A stretch of DNA of 64,000 nt from the NCBI GenBank assembly GCA_965224735.1, contig OZ245059.1:434001-498000 (forward strand), read 5' to 3'. The position numbers were made by a program, and so were the translations under genes. Each line of letters opens with the position of its first letter. Position 1 is the stretch's first letter. Source of the stretch: Robiginitomaculum_A sp036478535 (lineage in GTDB: Bacteria > Pseudomonadota > Alphaproteobacteria > Caulobacterales > Maricaulaceae). Positions 1 through 8,526 of this stretch are shown piece by piece. The notes beneath the pieces were generated by a model. The model was given only the letters and a program-made list of their open reading frames with translations. It made no database searches and was not told the origin of the DNA.

Positions 1-1206
1 GCGCGGGGTATGTGCTGTCGATGTACCAAGGGGGGTGTGGGGAGCAAAATTTTCATAACCATTTGCGGCTCGCCCAGTGTGTTTTTGTACATATTCTGGG
101 CAATCCAAATGAGTTCTGTCAAGCCCTCGGCATTGGATGTCCATAACAATGCCCTTGCCGCCCGCAGAGCCTTGTCCGTATGAGCCGGGCGTGAGTGTCC
201 ACTTGCCGCCAGCGCCAGGGTTTGGCCGTCGCGCGCCGCCGCCAATTGGAATAGAGCCTTCATTGCCCCCCCCGCCAGATGGGCTGCTGGGCGGGGGGTC
301 GGGCCTGCCTGTGATCGGATCAATAACTGTAGCTTGCGGTTGCTGGATGGCGCGCTTTTGTTCGATTTCGCTCGTTGGCGCATCGGGTGATGCGAGGATG
401 ATCGGCGCGGTCGTTATAATTGCAGGCTCGCTAACGGGCATAGTTGGTTTTATAATCTCGGGTTTTATAGACTCAGCAGCAGGTTCAACAACAGGTTGGG
501 GAACAGGTTGGGGCGTTGGCAGCATCTCGGGTAAAGGCCTAGGTATAATTGCTAGAGGTTCTGGTTCAATAACAAGATCAGGGAGAGGTTCTGGTTCTGG
601 TTCTATGACGAGGGGTTCACGAAGGGGCAAGGGCTCGGGCAGAGCTTCTATAATAGGTTCTGGAATTGGCTCAGAAATTGGCTCTGGCTCAATAACTGGT
701 TCAACAATAGGGTCTGGAGCAGGTTCATAAATAATAATTTCTGGTTCTGGCTCTGGTTCTGGCACAGGTTCAGGCTCTATGATTCGCACGGGTTGGGATA
801 TTTTAGGCTCAAGTGCCGGCTGTGCTATGATTTCGGGTGGCAGTATCACCGCATCTGGAACGGGTTCTGTCTCGGGTATAGCCTTTGGTTTTGGCTGTGG
901 CTGTGGCTTTAGTTTTGGTTTTGGTTTTGACTTTGGTTTTTGCCGTGATTTCGGCTTTGGTTTTGGCAGTAGTTTTTTTGCTTCTACTATAGGTTTTGGT
1001 TCTGGCTCAGGCATGGTTACAATTTGAACATCCACGGTGCGGGACATTTGCGGATCGGGAAGCTCGAAATTAAGGCCGCTTTTCATAAGCCGCGTAACAA
1101 TATGGTGCGCTTGTAATGGGTTGGGTGCTTTGACTTGGGCTTGCAAAATCCAAAGCACCCCGAGATTAAGGGCGAGTGCAATGAAAATAGACAAGCCGCT
1201 ACGCAT
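1..1206 (-). CDS. TonB/TolA-like Pro-Glu/Pro-Lys repeat envelope protein (3' end outside window)
   Basis: Read on the minus strand, one open frame runs from ATG at 1206 to the window edge. The N-terminus (MRSGLSIFIALALNLG) is a membrane anchor. It is followed by a long region of PKPKPK and then PEPEPEP repeats (about residues 65-230), a Gly/Pro-rich linker, and a more conserved part beginning around KGIVMDIQCRGLDRTH that continues past the edge. This layout is that of TonB/TolA-type proteins that span the periplasm, with a stiff Pro-rich stretch linking an inner-membrane anchor to a C-terminal partner domain. The real C-terminal domain is not visible, so the exact family is open. The frame is also open upstream to GTG codons at 1305 and 1314; I prefer the ATG because the anchor starts there. 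Confidence 0.6.
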   Translation of the reverse strand, partial: MRSGLSIFIALALNLGVLWILQAQVKAPNPLQAHHIVTRLMKSGLNFELPDPQMSRTVDVQIVTMPEPEPKPIVEAKKLLPKPKPKSRQKPKSKPKPKLKPQPQPKPKAIPETEPVPDAVILPPEIIAQPALEPKISQPVRIIEPEPVPEPEPEPEIIIYEPAPDPIVEPVIEPEPISEPIPEPIIEALPEPLPLREPLVIEPEPEPLPDLVIEPEPLAIIPRPLPEMLPTPQPVPQPVVEPAAESIKPEIIKPTMPVSEPAIITTAPIILASPDAPTSEIEQKRAIQQPQATVIDPITGRPDPPPSSPSGGGGNEGSIPIGGGARRPNPGAGGKWTLTPGSYGQGSAGGKGIVMDIQCRGLDRTHLDCPEYVQKHTGRAANGYENFAPHTPLGTSTAHTPR

Positions 1207-1546
1207 GCCCAGATCGTCGAAAAAACTAGCAATCGGCTCGTCGTCTAGGTACGGAGAAAATGTATCCAGATAGCGCAAGTACGACTCACATGTTACGAAA
1301 GGCACTATTGCCACTGTTTCAAAACTGTTTCAAAACTGATTCAAAACAATAAGGGTTGCAGCCCATATGTCGAGAACTTGTGGCATATTTACACACTTTA
1401 TGGATAAAAGGGCACTTAAATTTTAGTAAGGCTAGTGGGTGTTTATTGCTAGAGAAGTAGAGTATAACATTAAAAACCCTTCATTTGCGCGTTTTGGGGG
1501 TTTAAAAAGACGCCACGGTGTTTAAATTAAGTTCACGAAATCCTAT
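1207..1546. other. intergenic, divergent spacer
   Basis: This AT-rich spacer lies between the divergent TonB-like gene and htrA. It contains a short degenerate tandem repeat built on ctgtttcaaaa (about 1313-1345). I see no RNA gene. It should hold the promoters of both neighbours, but I cannot assign -35/-10 boxes with confidence. Confidence 0.5.
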
Positions 1547-2961
1547 ATGGAAACTTTTATGAAAAAATATATTACCTTCTTTTTTAGTGGTGCTTTGGTT
1601 CTTGGCGCATTTATTATGCCTACGGCTTGTGCGGATCCTGTTTTAGTGCCCAAAGCTATCGTTCCACACAATACGGTGCAAATGAAAATGTCTTTTGCGC
1701 CTATTGTTAAAGAAACCGCGCCTGCCGTAGTGAATGTCTATACAGAACGTAAAGTTGTTCGCCGTGAAATTGACCCGTTCTTTTCTATGTTTGGCAGGGG
1801 CGTGCCGCGTGAACGTACCGAGCGCTCTTTGGGCTCAGGCGTGATTGTGCGCTCCAATGGTATCGTTGTCACGAATTCTCATGTGGTTAAAGGCGCAACA
1901 GAACTGCGCGTTGTTCTAAGCGATAGGCGTGAGTTTGAAGCTAAAATCATAGCAGAAGATAAAAAATCTGACCTGGCAATCTTGCGTATTGATACCAAAG
2001 GTGAACGCTTACCATATCTACAAATTGATGGCTCCAACAGTCTTGAAGTTGGTGATTTGGTCTTGGCTATTGGCAATCCATTTGGCGTTGGCCAGACGGT
2101 GACCAGCGTATCGTCTCAGCGCTTGGCCGCACGCAGGTTTCCGATCTTGCCTCATTTATTCAAACGGATGCAGCAGTTAACCCGGGTAATTCTGGCGGCG
2201 CTCTTGTGGATATGGACGGACAATTAATTGGCGTCAACACAGCTATTTTTTCACGTTCAGGCGGATCTAACGGCATAGGCTTTGCCATACCAGGCGAACT
2301 TGTTAAACATGCTGTGGATAGCGCGCTGACCAACGGCACAATTGTCCGTCCATGGATTGGCGCGCGTACGGAAGGCGTGAATGCTGTTATGGCAGAAGCA
2401 CTTGGTCTTGATCGTCCGCAGGGCGCTATTGTGGAAGAAATTTATAAAAAAGGCCCTGCGGATAAGGCAGGTTTGAAAAAACGCGATGTGATTCTTTCCG
2501 TAGATGGTACGGATATATTTGATGATAGCGGGCTGCGGTTTAAGCTCGCGACTTTCTCGCCTGGTCACCGTGCACATGTAAAATTGTGGCGTGAGGGGAA
2601 AATAAAAACCTTATCTGTGCGCGCGGATGTACCCAAGGAAAGCCCAGCGCGTAGCGAAATTGTTTTAGATGGGACGAACCCATTTGCGGGGCTAAAGGTC
2701 GCTAATATGTCACCTGCGTTGGCGGAAGAAATGGATTTTGATCCTTTTCTTATGGGCGTTGTGATAACGGGGCGGACCCAGCGTAGTTATTCGGCGCGGT
2801 ATCGTTTTAGGACTGGTGATATTATTCTCGATATTCAGGACAAGGATATTACAAGCACAAAACAGCTTCAAAAAATATTAGATAAATTTGATGAATCCAG
2901 AACTTGGAATATCACTATGGAACGCGGGGGGCGCCTCATTGAAACCCGCATTCGTTTTTAA
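1547..2961 (+). pseudogene. HtrA/DegP-type periplasmic serine protease, broken by a 1-base frameshift
   Basis: The reading frame is split in two. The first part has a signal peptide (MKKYITFFFSGALVLG), His112 in VVTNSHVV and Asp142 in KKSDLAILRI. The second part, in another frame, has the catalytic serine in NPGNSGGALV and two PDZ domains up to residue about 470. The frames join perfectly if one G is restored near 2108 (agcgtatcg read as agcggtatcg, giving TSGIVSALGRTQVSDLAS). Restored length (about 471 aa) is normal for the DegP/DegQ family of envelope quality-control proteases. Without the repair the product stops at 2227 and lacks the nucleophile. A sequencing error in a GG pair cannot be excluded. 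ATG at 1559 is an alternative start with a closer GGA box. Confidence 0.9.
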
Positions 2962-2996
2962 CTTTTGCATTGTGTCTTAACCGTTAGAAGCTCTTT

Positions 2997-4292
2997 ATGA
3001 GTGATCTTTTTAAATCCGCAGGCCTAGAAGGGGATGCCCCGCGCCCGCTTGCGGATATGTTGCGCCCGCAAAGTATTGAAGAGGTTGTCGGGCAAGATCA
3101 TTTGCTTGGTGAAAACAAACCTATTGGCCGCATGCTAAAATCCAGACGGCTTGCTTCATTGATTTTATGGGGGCCGCCAGGCGTTGGTAAAACCACAATA
3201 GCGCGCCTTGTTGCAAATCATGCGGATATGAAATTTGTGCAGCTCTCGGCTGTGTTCTCGGGCGTGGCTGATTTGCGCAAAGCTTTCGATGCTGCTAAAG
3301 GCAGGCGCGCTGCAGGGCGCGGCACTCTTTTATTCGTTGACGAAATTCACCGATTTAACCGCGCCCAGCAAGACGGTTTTTTGCCCTTTGTCGAAGAAGG
3401 TATTATTACTCTCATTGGCGCGACGACAGAAAACCCTTCATTTGAGCTTAACGGCGCTTTGCTCTCACGGGCACAGGTTTTTGTTCTAAAGCGCTTGTCT
3501 GAACGGGCGCTTGAGAAATTGCTTATGCGCGCTGAAAATATTACAGACAAAAAGCTTCCCCTTACCAAAGAGGGCAAGGACACTCTTATAAGCCTAGCAG
3601 ATGGGGACGGACGGTATTTGCTCAATTTGGCAGAGGAAATATTGACTCTAAGTCCACCTAAGAGACTGGATTCTAAAGGCGTGGCAGCACATTTGCAAAA
3701 GCGTGCACCTGCCTATGATAAAAACAAAGAAGAGCATTACAATATTATCTCCGCCCTGCATAAATCCATACGCGGATCAGATCCCGATGCAGCGCTGTAT
3801 TGGTTGGCGCGTATGCTGACGGGCGGGGAAGACCCGCTCTATATTACCCGCAGGCTTATCCGCATGGCGAGCGAAGATATAGGGCTTGCTGACCCATTGG
3901 CGCTTATGCTGGCCAATGAAGCTATGAATACATATCGGTTTTTAGGATCGCCAGAAGGAGAGCTGGCTATTGCCCACGCAGTTGTCCATATGGCAACAGC
4001 GCCAAAATCTAATGCGGTTTATATGGCGTTTAAGTCGGCTATGAGGGCGGCAAAAAAAACAGGATCTCTGATGCCACCCACACATATTTTAAACGCCCCG
4101 ACCAAGATGATGAAAGATATGGGCTATGGTAAAGACTACGCCTATGACCATGACACCGAACATGGGTTTTCTGGGCAAAACTATTTCCCAGACGAGATGA
4201 AACGCGAACAGTTTTACGCTCCCAAAGGGGATGGCCGTGAGCGCGAGATAAAAGCAAGACTAGAGCGGTGGGCGGCTTTGCGCATAAAGTAG
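2997..4292 (+). CDS. rarA: replication-associated recombination protein A (MgsA/RarA AAA+ ATPase)
   Basis: The 431-aa product matches RarA/MgsA in length and motif order. It opens with PLADMLRPQSIEEVVGQ, then Walker A GPPGVGKTT (59-67), Walker B LLFVDEIHRF (111-120), sensor-1 GATTENPSF, and the C-terminal tetramerisation part with PPTHILNAPTKMMKDMGYG. RarA is a cytoplasmic AAA+ protein related to clamp-loader subunits that acts at stalled replication forks. It starts 35 bp after htrA on the same strand. The position right after a DegP-like gene is common in alphaproteobacteria. Confidence 0.97.
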   Translation: MSDLFKSAGLEGDAPRPLADMLRPQSIEEVVGQDHLLGENKPIGRMLKSRRLASLILWGPPGVGKTTIARLVANHADMKFVQLSAVFSGVADLRKAFDAAKGRRAAGRGTLLFVDEIHRFNRAQQDGFLPFVEEGIITLIGATTENPSFELNGALLSRAQVFVLKRLSERALEKLLMRAENITDKKLPLTKEGKDTLISLADGDGRYLLNLAEEILTLSPPKRLDSKGVAAHLQKRAPAYDKNKEEHYNIISALHKSIRGSDPDAALYWLARMLTGGEDPLYITRRLIRMASEDIGLADPLALMLANEAMNTYRFLGSPEGELAIAHAVVHMATAPKSNAVYMAFKSAMRAAKKTGSLMPPTHILNAPTKMMKDMGYGKDYAYDHDTEHGFSGQNYFPDEMKREQFYAPKGDGREREIKARLERWAALRIK

Positions 4293-4362
4293 GACAGATA
4301 AATTTACTTGCCAAGATTAGCAGTATTCTTATACTGAATTTAGGGATAAATGAGAGTCTGTA

Positions 4363-4749
4363 ATGGATACTAAAAAACTATTAAGACAAAAAAACATCAG
4401 GCCGACTAAAATTCGCAAGGCAATTGTGGGGCTGTTGTTTGACGGCGCGGATAAACATGTCACGGCCTATGATGTAATTGATATGGCACGGCAGAGCCAT
4501 ATCAAGACATCAATTGCCAGCGTTTATAACACCTTAAACCAATTTGCGGCAGCGGGGTTGTTGCGTAAAGTTACTGTCAAGCAAGGCAAAGTCTTTTTTG
4601 ACACGAACTTGTCTGAACATCACCATCTTTATTTTGAAAATGAAAACCAGCTCGAAGATATTCCTGTTGGCACTATTCAGATCACAGGCCTGCCAGAATT
4701 GCCGCAAGGCCAGCGCATTAAAGCGATTGACGTGACAGTGCGGATTTAG
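4363..4749 (+). CDS. irr: Fur-family iron response regulator (Irr-like)
   Basis: This 128-aa Fur-superfamily protein has an N-terminal winged helix with RPTKIRKAIVGLLF (13-26) and the recognition part TSIASVYNTLNQFAAAGLLR, then a short C-terminal dimer domain with HHH at 86-88. The triple His and the divergent C-terminus resemble alphaproteobacterial Irr, which senses haem/iron status and controls iron and haem genes, more than canonical Fur. A second, more canonical Fur lies at 55312-55767. The next gene downstream is a rubrerythrin relict, a common Irr neighbour. Family membership is certain; the Irr subtype is an inference. Confidence 0.85.
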   Translation: MDTKKLLRQKNIRPTKIRKAIVGLLFDGADKHVTAYDVIDMARQSHIKTSIASVYNTLNQFAAAGLLRKVTVKQGKVFFDTNLSEHHHLYFENENQLEDIPVGTIQITGLPELPQGQRIKAIDVTVRI

Positions 4750-4797
4750 TCTTTAGTTGAGACCAATTTTCATAATTTAAAACAATTCTAAAAGTAG

Positions 4798-5073
4798 TTG
4801 ACCATAAAGGGAATCTCATTTACTCTAACGTGCATTACTAGAAGCGATATTGTGGAATTAGACATGGAGCTAGCTAACAGTAAAACTTTTGATAATTTAA
4901 AAACTACCTTTGAAGGTTTAAATCCACCAATATATGGATATGTGTCTTCAGGCATGGCACGCGTAGCCCGTGAAGAGGGATTTGATGAAATCTCCGATTG
5001 GTTCGTAACTTTTGCCAAAGTGTCCCCCCCTACGGGCCGCTTTACTAAAACTTTGAGGAGCATGGACGATTAG
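4798..5073 (+). pseudogene. degenerate rubrerythrin (C-terminal half, iron ligands lost)
   Basis: The frame opens with TTG at 4798 and has an ATG at 4864. The C-terminal part reads GMARVAREEGFDEISDWF and then FAKVSPPTGRFTKTL, which is clearly the last two helices of a rubrerythrin (compare the family pattern ARVAREEGFDEIADWFETLAKAERSHAGRF). The diiron ligands are gone: the GE-[ST]-HE helix is GLNPPIYG, and the ERSHA ligand pair is VSPPT. The N-terminal ferritin-like half is missing. The intact family is a cytoplasmic peroxide-reducing diiron protein; this one cannot bind iron in the usual way. It follows the Irr gene on the same strand and ends at a clear terminator. It may be a pseudogene or a short expressed remnant. 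Confidence 0.6.
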
Positions 5074-5088
5074 TCTGTCTCTTTAAAA

Positions 5089-5128
5089 TCCGGCAGATTG
5101 CCCCACATCAATCTGCCGGACTTTTTTT
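5089..5128 (+). terminator. rho-independent terminator after irr/rubrerythrin relict
   Basis: A perfect 12-bp stem (tccggcagattg / caatctgccgga, arms 5089-5100 and 5109-5120) with an 8-nt loop is followed by c and seven T residues. Confidence 0.9.
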
Positions 5129-5158
5129 ACATATATCCTATTTTTTACATATATCCTA
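5123..5158. repeat. 18-bp tandem duplication
   Basis: Two head-to-tail copies of an 18-bp unit ending in acatatatccta (5123-5140, 5141-5158). The first copy begins in the T-run of the terminator, so the duplication includes the terminator tail. Confidence 0.8.
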
Positions 5159-5327
5159 AAAGGATTTTATCATGCTACAACCTCCAAAAGAGAGGTGCTT
5201 GCTGATGAACTTGCAAGCTATTAACATTAACTGGCTGTCAGTCCAGTCTTGGCTCTGACCATCCAAGTTCTGCTTATATAAGCGTACTTTCACGCGCGGG
5301 TATAGCAGAGCTAGACAGAGATTTTAG

Positions 5328-5714
5328 TTAATCCCGCACGCTTTCAAGGTGCCAAACTTTGGAGACAATTTTCCATTTTTTATTTGAACCTTCTCCCCCG
5401 TGCACAAAACACAGGTGATCGACAAAAACATTTTTGTGGGCTAGCAGTCTGATTTTCACAGTAGCGGCATCTTTGGAGAGCCAGTCAATCATGATAATTT
5501 CTTCTTCGCGCTTTTGCCCTGCGCTGGCTGGTGAGGGACGAGTGGCCACGCCTTGCCTGAAAGATGCAATCGGGTCCGTGAATATATTGCCTTCGTCCAC
5601 ATCAAATAGGTTAGAGGTTTTATGAAAAACTTGATCCAGTTTTCCCGCATCACAAAAATATATAGCATCAAAATAAGTGCCGATGGCGGCAAGTAGGGCG
5701 GTATTTATGGTCAT
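5328..5714 (-). CDS. NTF2-like / SnoaL-like (putative lumazine-binding family) protein
   Basis: This 128-aa protein has the NTF2-like cone-fold pattern: an N-terminal helix (AIGTYFDAIYFCDAGKLDQV), a buried FH motif near residue 30, and C-terminal strands with VKIRLLAHKNVFVDHLCFV and KWKIVSKVWHLE. It looks like the PF12893-type putative lumazine-binding group, whose biochemical role is mostly unknown. ATG at 5714 is preceded by AAGGAG at good spacing, so I prefer it to the TTG at 5717. It stands alone between a terminator and an IS element. Confidence 0.75.
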   Translation of the reverse strand: MTINTALLAAIGTYFDAIYFCDAGKLDQVFHKTSNLFDVDEGNIFTDPIASFRQGVATRPSPASAGQKREEEIIMIDWLSKDAATVKIRLLAHKNVFVDHLCFVHGGEGSNKKWKIVSKVWHLESVRD

Positions 5715-5745
5715 CAAGAACTCCTTTGAATCTTTTTTAGGGTTT

Positions 5746-6255
5746 CATTCCTCGCCGCTTGCGGCGTAGAATATTCGCGTGAGCGAATATATCCATAAAC
5801 GACATAACGTAACGATACTTCTTTACCATTTTGTGTTTCCCGCAAAATATAGGCGTGCTGTTTTTGACCCCCAAGTTGATGAAGTTTTACGTGATGTTTG
5901 TTTGGAGATTGAAGATCGTTACCAGTTAAAGTTTTTGGAGATTGGAACGGATAAAGACCATGTTCATTTTTTGGTACAGTCGGTTCCGACCTATACAGTG
6001 ACCAAGTTGGTCACTGTAATAAAAAGTATCACCGCACGCGAGGTATTTAGGTTGTGTCCTCATGTTAAAAAGTCACTTCGGGGTGGAGAATTTTGGAGTG
6101 ATGGTTATTTTGCATCCACAGTTGGGCGTCACGGAGATGAGAGCACAATAACAAGCTACGTCCAAAATCAAGGCAAAGAATATACAAAACTACACAGTGA
6201 TAAACAACTTACACTCTTTTGATACCTCGCCCCTTGGGGCGGGGTTATTCATTAC
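5746..6255 (+). mobile_element. IS200/IS605-family element (single tnpA)
   Basis: A lone Y1 transposase gene sits between short subterminal hairpins: cgccgc-tt-gcggcg at about 5753-5766 and cgcccc-tt-ggggcg at about 6228-6241. Both have 6-bp stems and a tt loop. IS200/IS605 elements carry such hairpins instead of terminal inverted repeats and move as single-stranded DNA. The exact ends are approximate. It abuts a transposase remnant on its right side. Confidence 0.75.
5779..6222 (+). CDS. tnpA: IS200/IS605 TnpA (Y1 HUH transposase)
   Basis: This 147-aa protein opens as SEYIHKRHNVTILLYHFVFP, the usual IS200-group N-terminus. It has the HUH motif HVHFLVQ around residue 74 and the catalytic tyrosine in SYVQNQG near the C-terminus. 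It cuts and joins single-stranded ends through a 5'-phosphotyrosine link. The start codon is GTG at 5779, which forms the loop of a perfect 8-bp hairpin (stem 5771-5778 / 5783-5790), probably limiting translation. Length and all motifs are intact. Confidence 0.93.
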   Translation: MSEYIHKRHNVTILLYHFVFPAKYRRAVFDPQVDEVLRDVCLEIEDRYQLKFLEIGTDKDHVHFLVQSVPTYTVTKLVTVIKSITAREVFRLCPHVKKSLRGGEFWSDGYFASTVGRHGDESTITSYVQNQGKEYTKLHSDKQLTLF

Positions 6256-6273
6256 AAAAGAAACCTCTTGGCA

Positions 6274-6417
6274 GACAGTATCGGAGCCATGAGATTTGAA
6301 CTCCGAAAGGCGGTTGAAAAATACAACACATACAGACCACATCACGCCCTTGCAGGGCTAACACCAATGGCCTATATCCAAAACACCCAAAAGGCGGATG
6401 AGTCTCAAAACACATGA
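6274..6417 (+). pseudogene. C-terminal remnant of an integrase-core (IS3/IS481-like) transposase
   Basis: The frame reads ADSIGAMRFELRKAVEKYN followed by TYRPHHALAGLTPMAYI and stops at 6415-6417. YN-[TS]-YRPH-x-AL-x-GLTP is the conserved tail of DDE integrase-core transposases, just after the catalytic Glu. Nothing upstream of it is preserved, because the IS200/IS605 element begins there. It is a dead fragment. Confidence 0.8.
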
Positions 6418-6677
6418 ACCTATACAGGGATATACCAACAAATTCGGCGCATTTTCTCTCGCACACACCCTCAGCCTTCAATGATTGCCAGTGGCGCGTA
6501 TATCTTCATGTTTGCGCTAAACGTCCAGACATTCTTGTGTACGCGCCCAAGCGTACAGCCTATAGATATTCGGGTGGAGATATTTTATCTGCATAGCTGA
6601 TTTCTCCAAATGGTTGTTTTTACACACCCATCATGGCGGAAGCAACTTAAATAAAGCAAACCTAATCAGTCGCACAT

Positions 6678-6736
6678 CTATATGAACTTATACAAGAAAA
6701 CCACTCACAAAAACCTACCGATGACAATCGGTAGGA
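6678..6736 (+). mobile_element. relict right end of an IS200/IS605 element
   Basis: This segment matches, with few changes, the right end of the intact IS200/IS605 element at about 30675-30723. Both have agaaaaccactca, then aaaacctaccga, then a hairpin of form cctaccga-n-tcggtag. No transposase sequence remains next to it. Confidence 0.75.
6709..6735 (-). terminator. terminator of the alkaline phosphatase gene, formed by the relict IS end
   Basis: On the minus strand a perfect 9-bp stem (cctaccgat / atcggtagg, arms 6727-6735 and 6714-6722, 4-nt loop) is followed by TTTTT. It begins 3 bp after the phosphatase stop codon. The hairpin belongs to the relict IS right end. Confidence 0.8.
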
Positions 6737-6738
6737 GC

Positions 6739-8181
6739 CTATTTTTTTAGTCCTAGCGCATCCACCATAATGCCAAATATTTCGGCTTGATCAATGACGC
6801 CATGGACTTCATCTGCGCCTGGGCCTTTGGCAAAGAGGGCCACATCTTCGCCGCCATGGGTTTCAGAGTCACGTTTAACGGCAACTTGCTGATGGTAGTC
6901 TTTATTTTGTACCATTTCGTCCGTTTGCACGGTGTCGTCACGAACTTTGGCACCATTTTGATAGCCAAGTGTTGTGTAAGGCAGGCCATCAGCAGCTTTG
7001 CTTGCATGTTCTGCGTCAGCCCCGCCTGCAGGGTAGACAAGGCCTAAAATTGGATTGCCTATTTTTGGATAACCCGCCATCGTAAATACATGGGAATGAT
7101 CTGCCGTAACCAATATAAGCGTATCTGCATCATTCGTGAGTTTATCTGCGAGGGCTACGGCTTTTGCAAGTTCTTGAGTTTCACTCAGAGCGCGGTAAGC
7201 ATTTGTATTATGATGTGCATGATCAATGCGCCCCGCCTCTACCATAAGGAAATACCCTGTACCGCGCGCCTGTAAATTTTTAATGGCAAATTCTGTCATT
7301 TCGTGCAAGGAAGGCTCGCGCTCACTCTTGCGGTCAGTTTCGAATGCCATATGGCCGTTGCTGAACAAGCCCAAAACATCCTGTTTGTTCTCAGGCTTTA
7401 GTCCGCGTAGTCCCTCTGCATTGGCCGCGAAGATATGATTGTCATCTTTGGCTTCCCAAACTTTGGTTAAATCCTTGCTATCAAGCCTGCGTCCACCATT
7501 TTCTTTGGGGACAAAACTACGTAACCCGCCTCCCAAAGCGATATCAAGACCATCCCCTGTGCTATAATTTACAAGCTGCATAGCCAGATCTATACAGCCT
7601 TTATTTTTGCCAATATCTTTTATATCCTTATCGCTCTCCCAGTTCCTGCTAAAGGCATGGCCATAAACAGCGGCAGGGGTTGCGTGGGTAAGGCGCGCCG
7701 TGGAGACAATGCCCGTTGACATACCCGCGCGCTCAGCTAAATCGGCCATAAGAGTTGGCGGTGTGCCTTCGCCGTTTTCACACATGGCAAATAAAGCATC
7801 TGGCTGGACAGAAATTTTACCGATCTGGGTTTTAAGCCCTGTATTCATAGCGCTGGCAGTGCCTGCACTATCAGGGACTTGCGCGTCAAGATTATAAGTT
7901 TTGACCAAGGACACATTTGGAAATTCTTCAAAGGAGAGTTTGTTATCCTCTCCGCTCATACCTTTGGATTGTCCGTCAAATATACGTGCAGCGGTTATAG
8001 TCGAGATGCCCATGCCATCCCCAATAAACAAAATCACATTTTTGGCTTTGCCAGTTTGGGCACTGGCTGCGCTTTGTCTTTTTTGTGACGCCGTCTGACT
8101 TTGCCTCGTTTCTTGACATGCTGATAAAGCAAGTGCGCTTATCGATAAAGTTAGTAAGCAAAATTTTGAAAAAGTGCGCAT
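6739..8181 (-). CDS. phoA: alkaline phosphatase (PhoA family), predicted lipoprotein
   Basis: This 480-aa protein has a lipoprotein signal (LSAC, Cys22). Motifs of the PhoA family follow in order: NVILFIGDGMG (metal Asp), PDSAGTASAMNTG with the nucleophile Ser105, GRIDHAHHNTNA, TADHSHVF, and ETHGGEDVALFAKGP near the end. These give the two-Zn/Mg phosphomonoesterase site. The enzyme releases phosphate from organic esters in the periplasm, here probably tethered to a membrane by the lipid. It is transcribed alone; RBS GGAG lies just upstream of the ATG. I see no confident Pho box. Confidence 0.95.
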   Translation of the reverse strand: MRTFSKFCLLTLSISALALSACQETRQSQTASQKRQSAASAQTGKAKNVILFIGDGMGISTITAARIFDGQSKGMSGEDNKLSFEEFPNVSLVKTYNLDAQVPDSAGTASAMNTGLKTQIGKISVQPDALFAMCENGEGTPPTLMADLAERAGMSTGIVSTARLTHATPAAVYGHAFSRNWESDKDIKDIGKNKGCIDLAMQLVNYSTGDGLDIALGGGLRSFVPKENGGRRLDSKDLTKVWEAKDDNHIFAANAEGLRGLKPENKQDVLGLFSNGHMAFETDRKSEREPSLHEMTEFAIKNLQARGTGYFLMVEAGRIDHAHHNTNAYRALSETQELAKAVALADKLTNDADTLILVTADHSHVFTMAGYPKIGNPILGLVYPAGGADAEHASKAADGLPYTTLGYQNGAKVRDDTVQTDEMVQNKDYHQQVAVKRDSETHGGEDVALFAKGPGADEVHGVIDQAEIFGIMVDALGLKK

Positions 8182-8526
8182 GGTTTGTCTCCATAAATGT
8201 GTGGGGTTAGTTTATAATAGAAAGATATTGATAGCCACAAGAAAAATGGCTGTAGCGTTATTAATTTTAGTTTACGGCTTCAAACTCTATCCCAACGGTC
8301 AAAAAAGGCGGCTGTTCAAAATTTTGTGCCAACATAAATATTTAAGCATAAACATTTAATGTTCAGTATTTCATCCTGGCGTCCGTCGAAGTATATGGCG
8401 AGTTGGGACAAGTCCGCACCACGCAGATACGTAAAAATGCCGTATTTTTTCTTTTTGTCGTGTTAGCCGTTGTTAGGGAGAACCTTGTCCGTTATGTAGA
8501 GCCTAATAGTGTTATGCGAGGGTTTA
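8182..8526. other. intergenic, divergent spacer
   Basis: This region separates phoA from ccmF and must contain both promoters. One + strand frame stays open from about 8370 to about 8530 (includes RKNAVFFLFVVLAVVREN) but has no start signal and resembles nothing I recognise. No ccmE is present, although ccmE often precedes ccmF. Confidence 0.5.

Larger units (their letters stand above)
6418..6738. other. decayed spacer with relict IS end
   Basis: No gene is visible here. The right part (6678-6736) is a relict IS200/IS605 right end (listed separately). The rest is featureless. Confidence 0.5.

Noticed and set aside
137..1027. Gly/Ser-rich open frames on the plus strand
   Set aside because: They are the antisense of the Pro/Glu/Lys repeat protein on the minus strand; the minus frame is one continuous protein with a membrane anchor.
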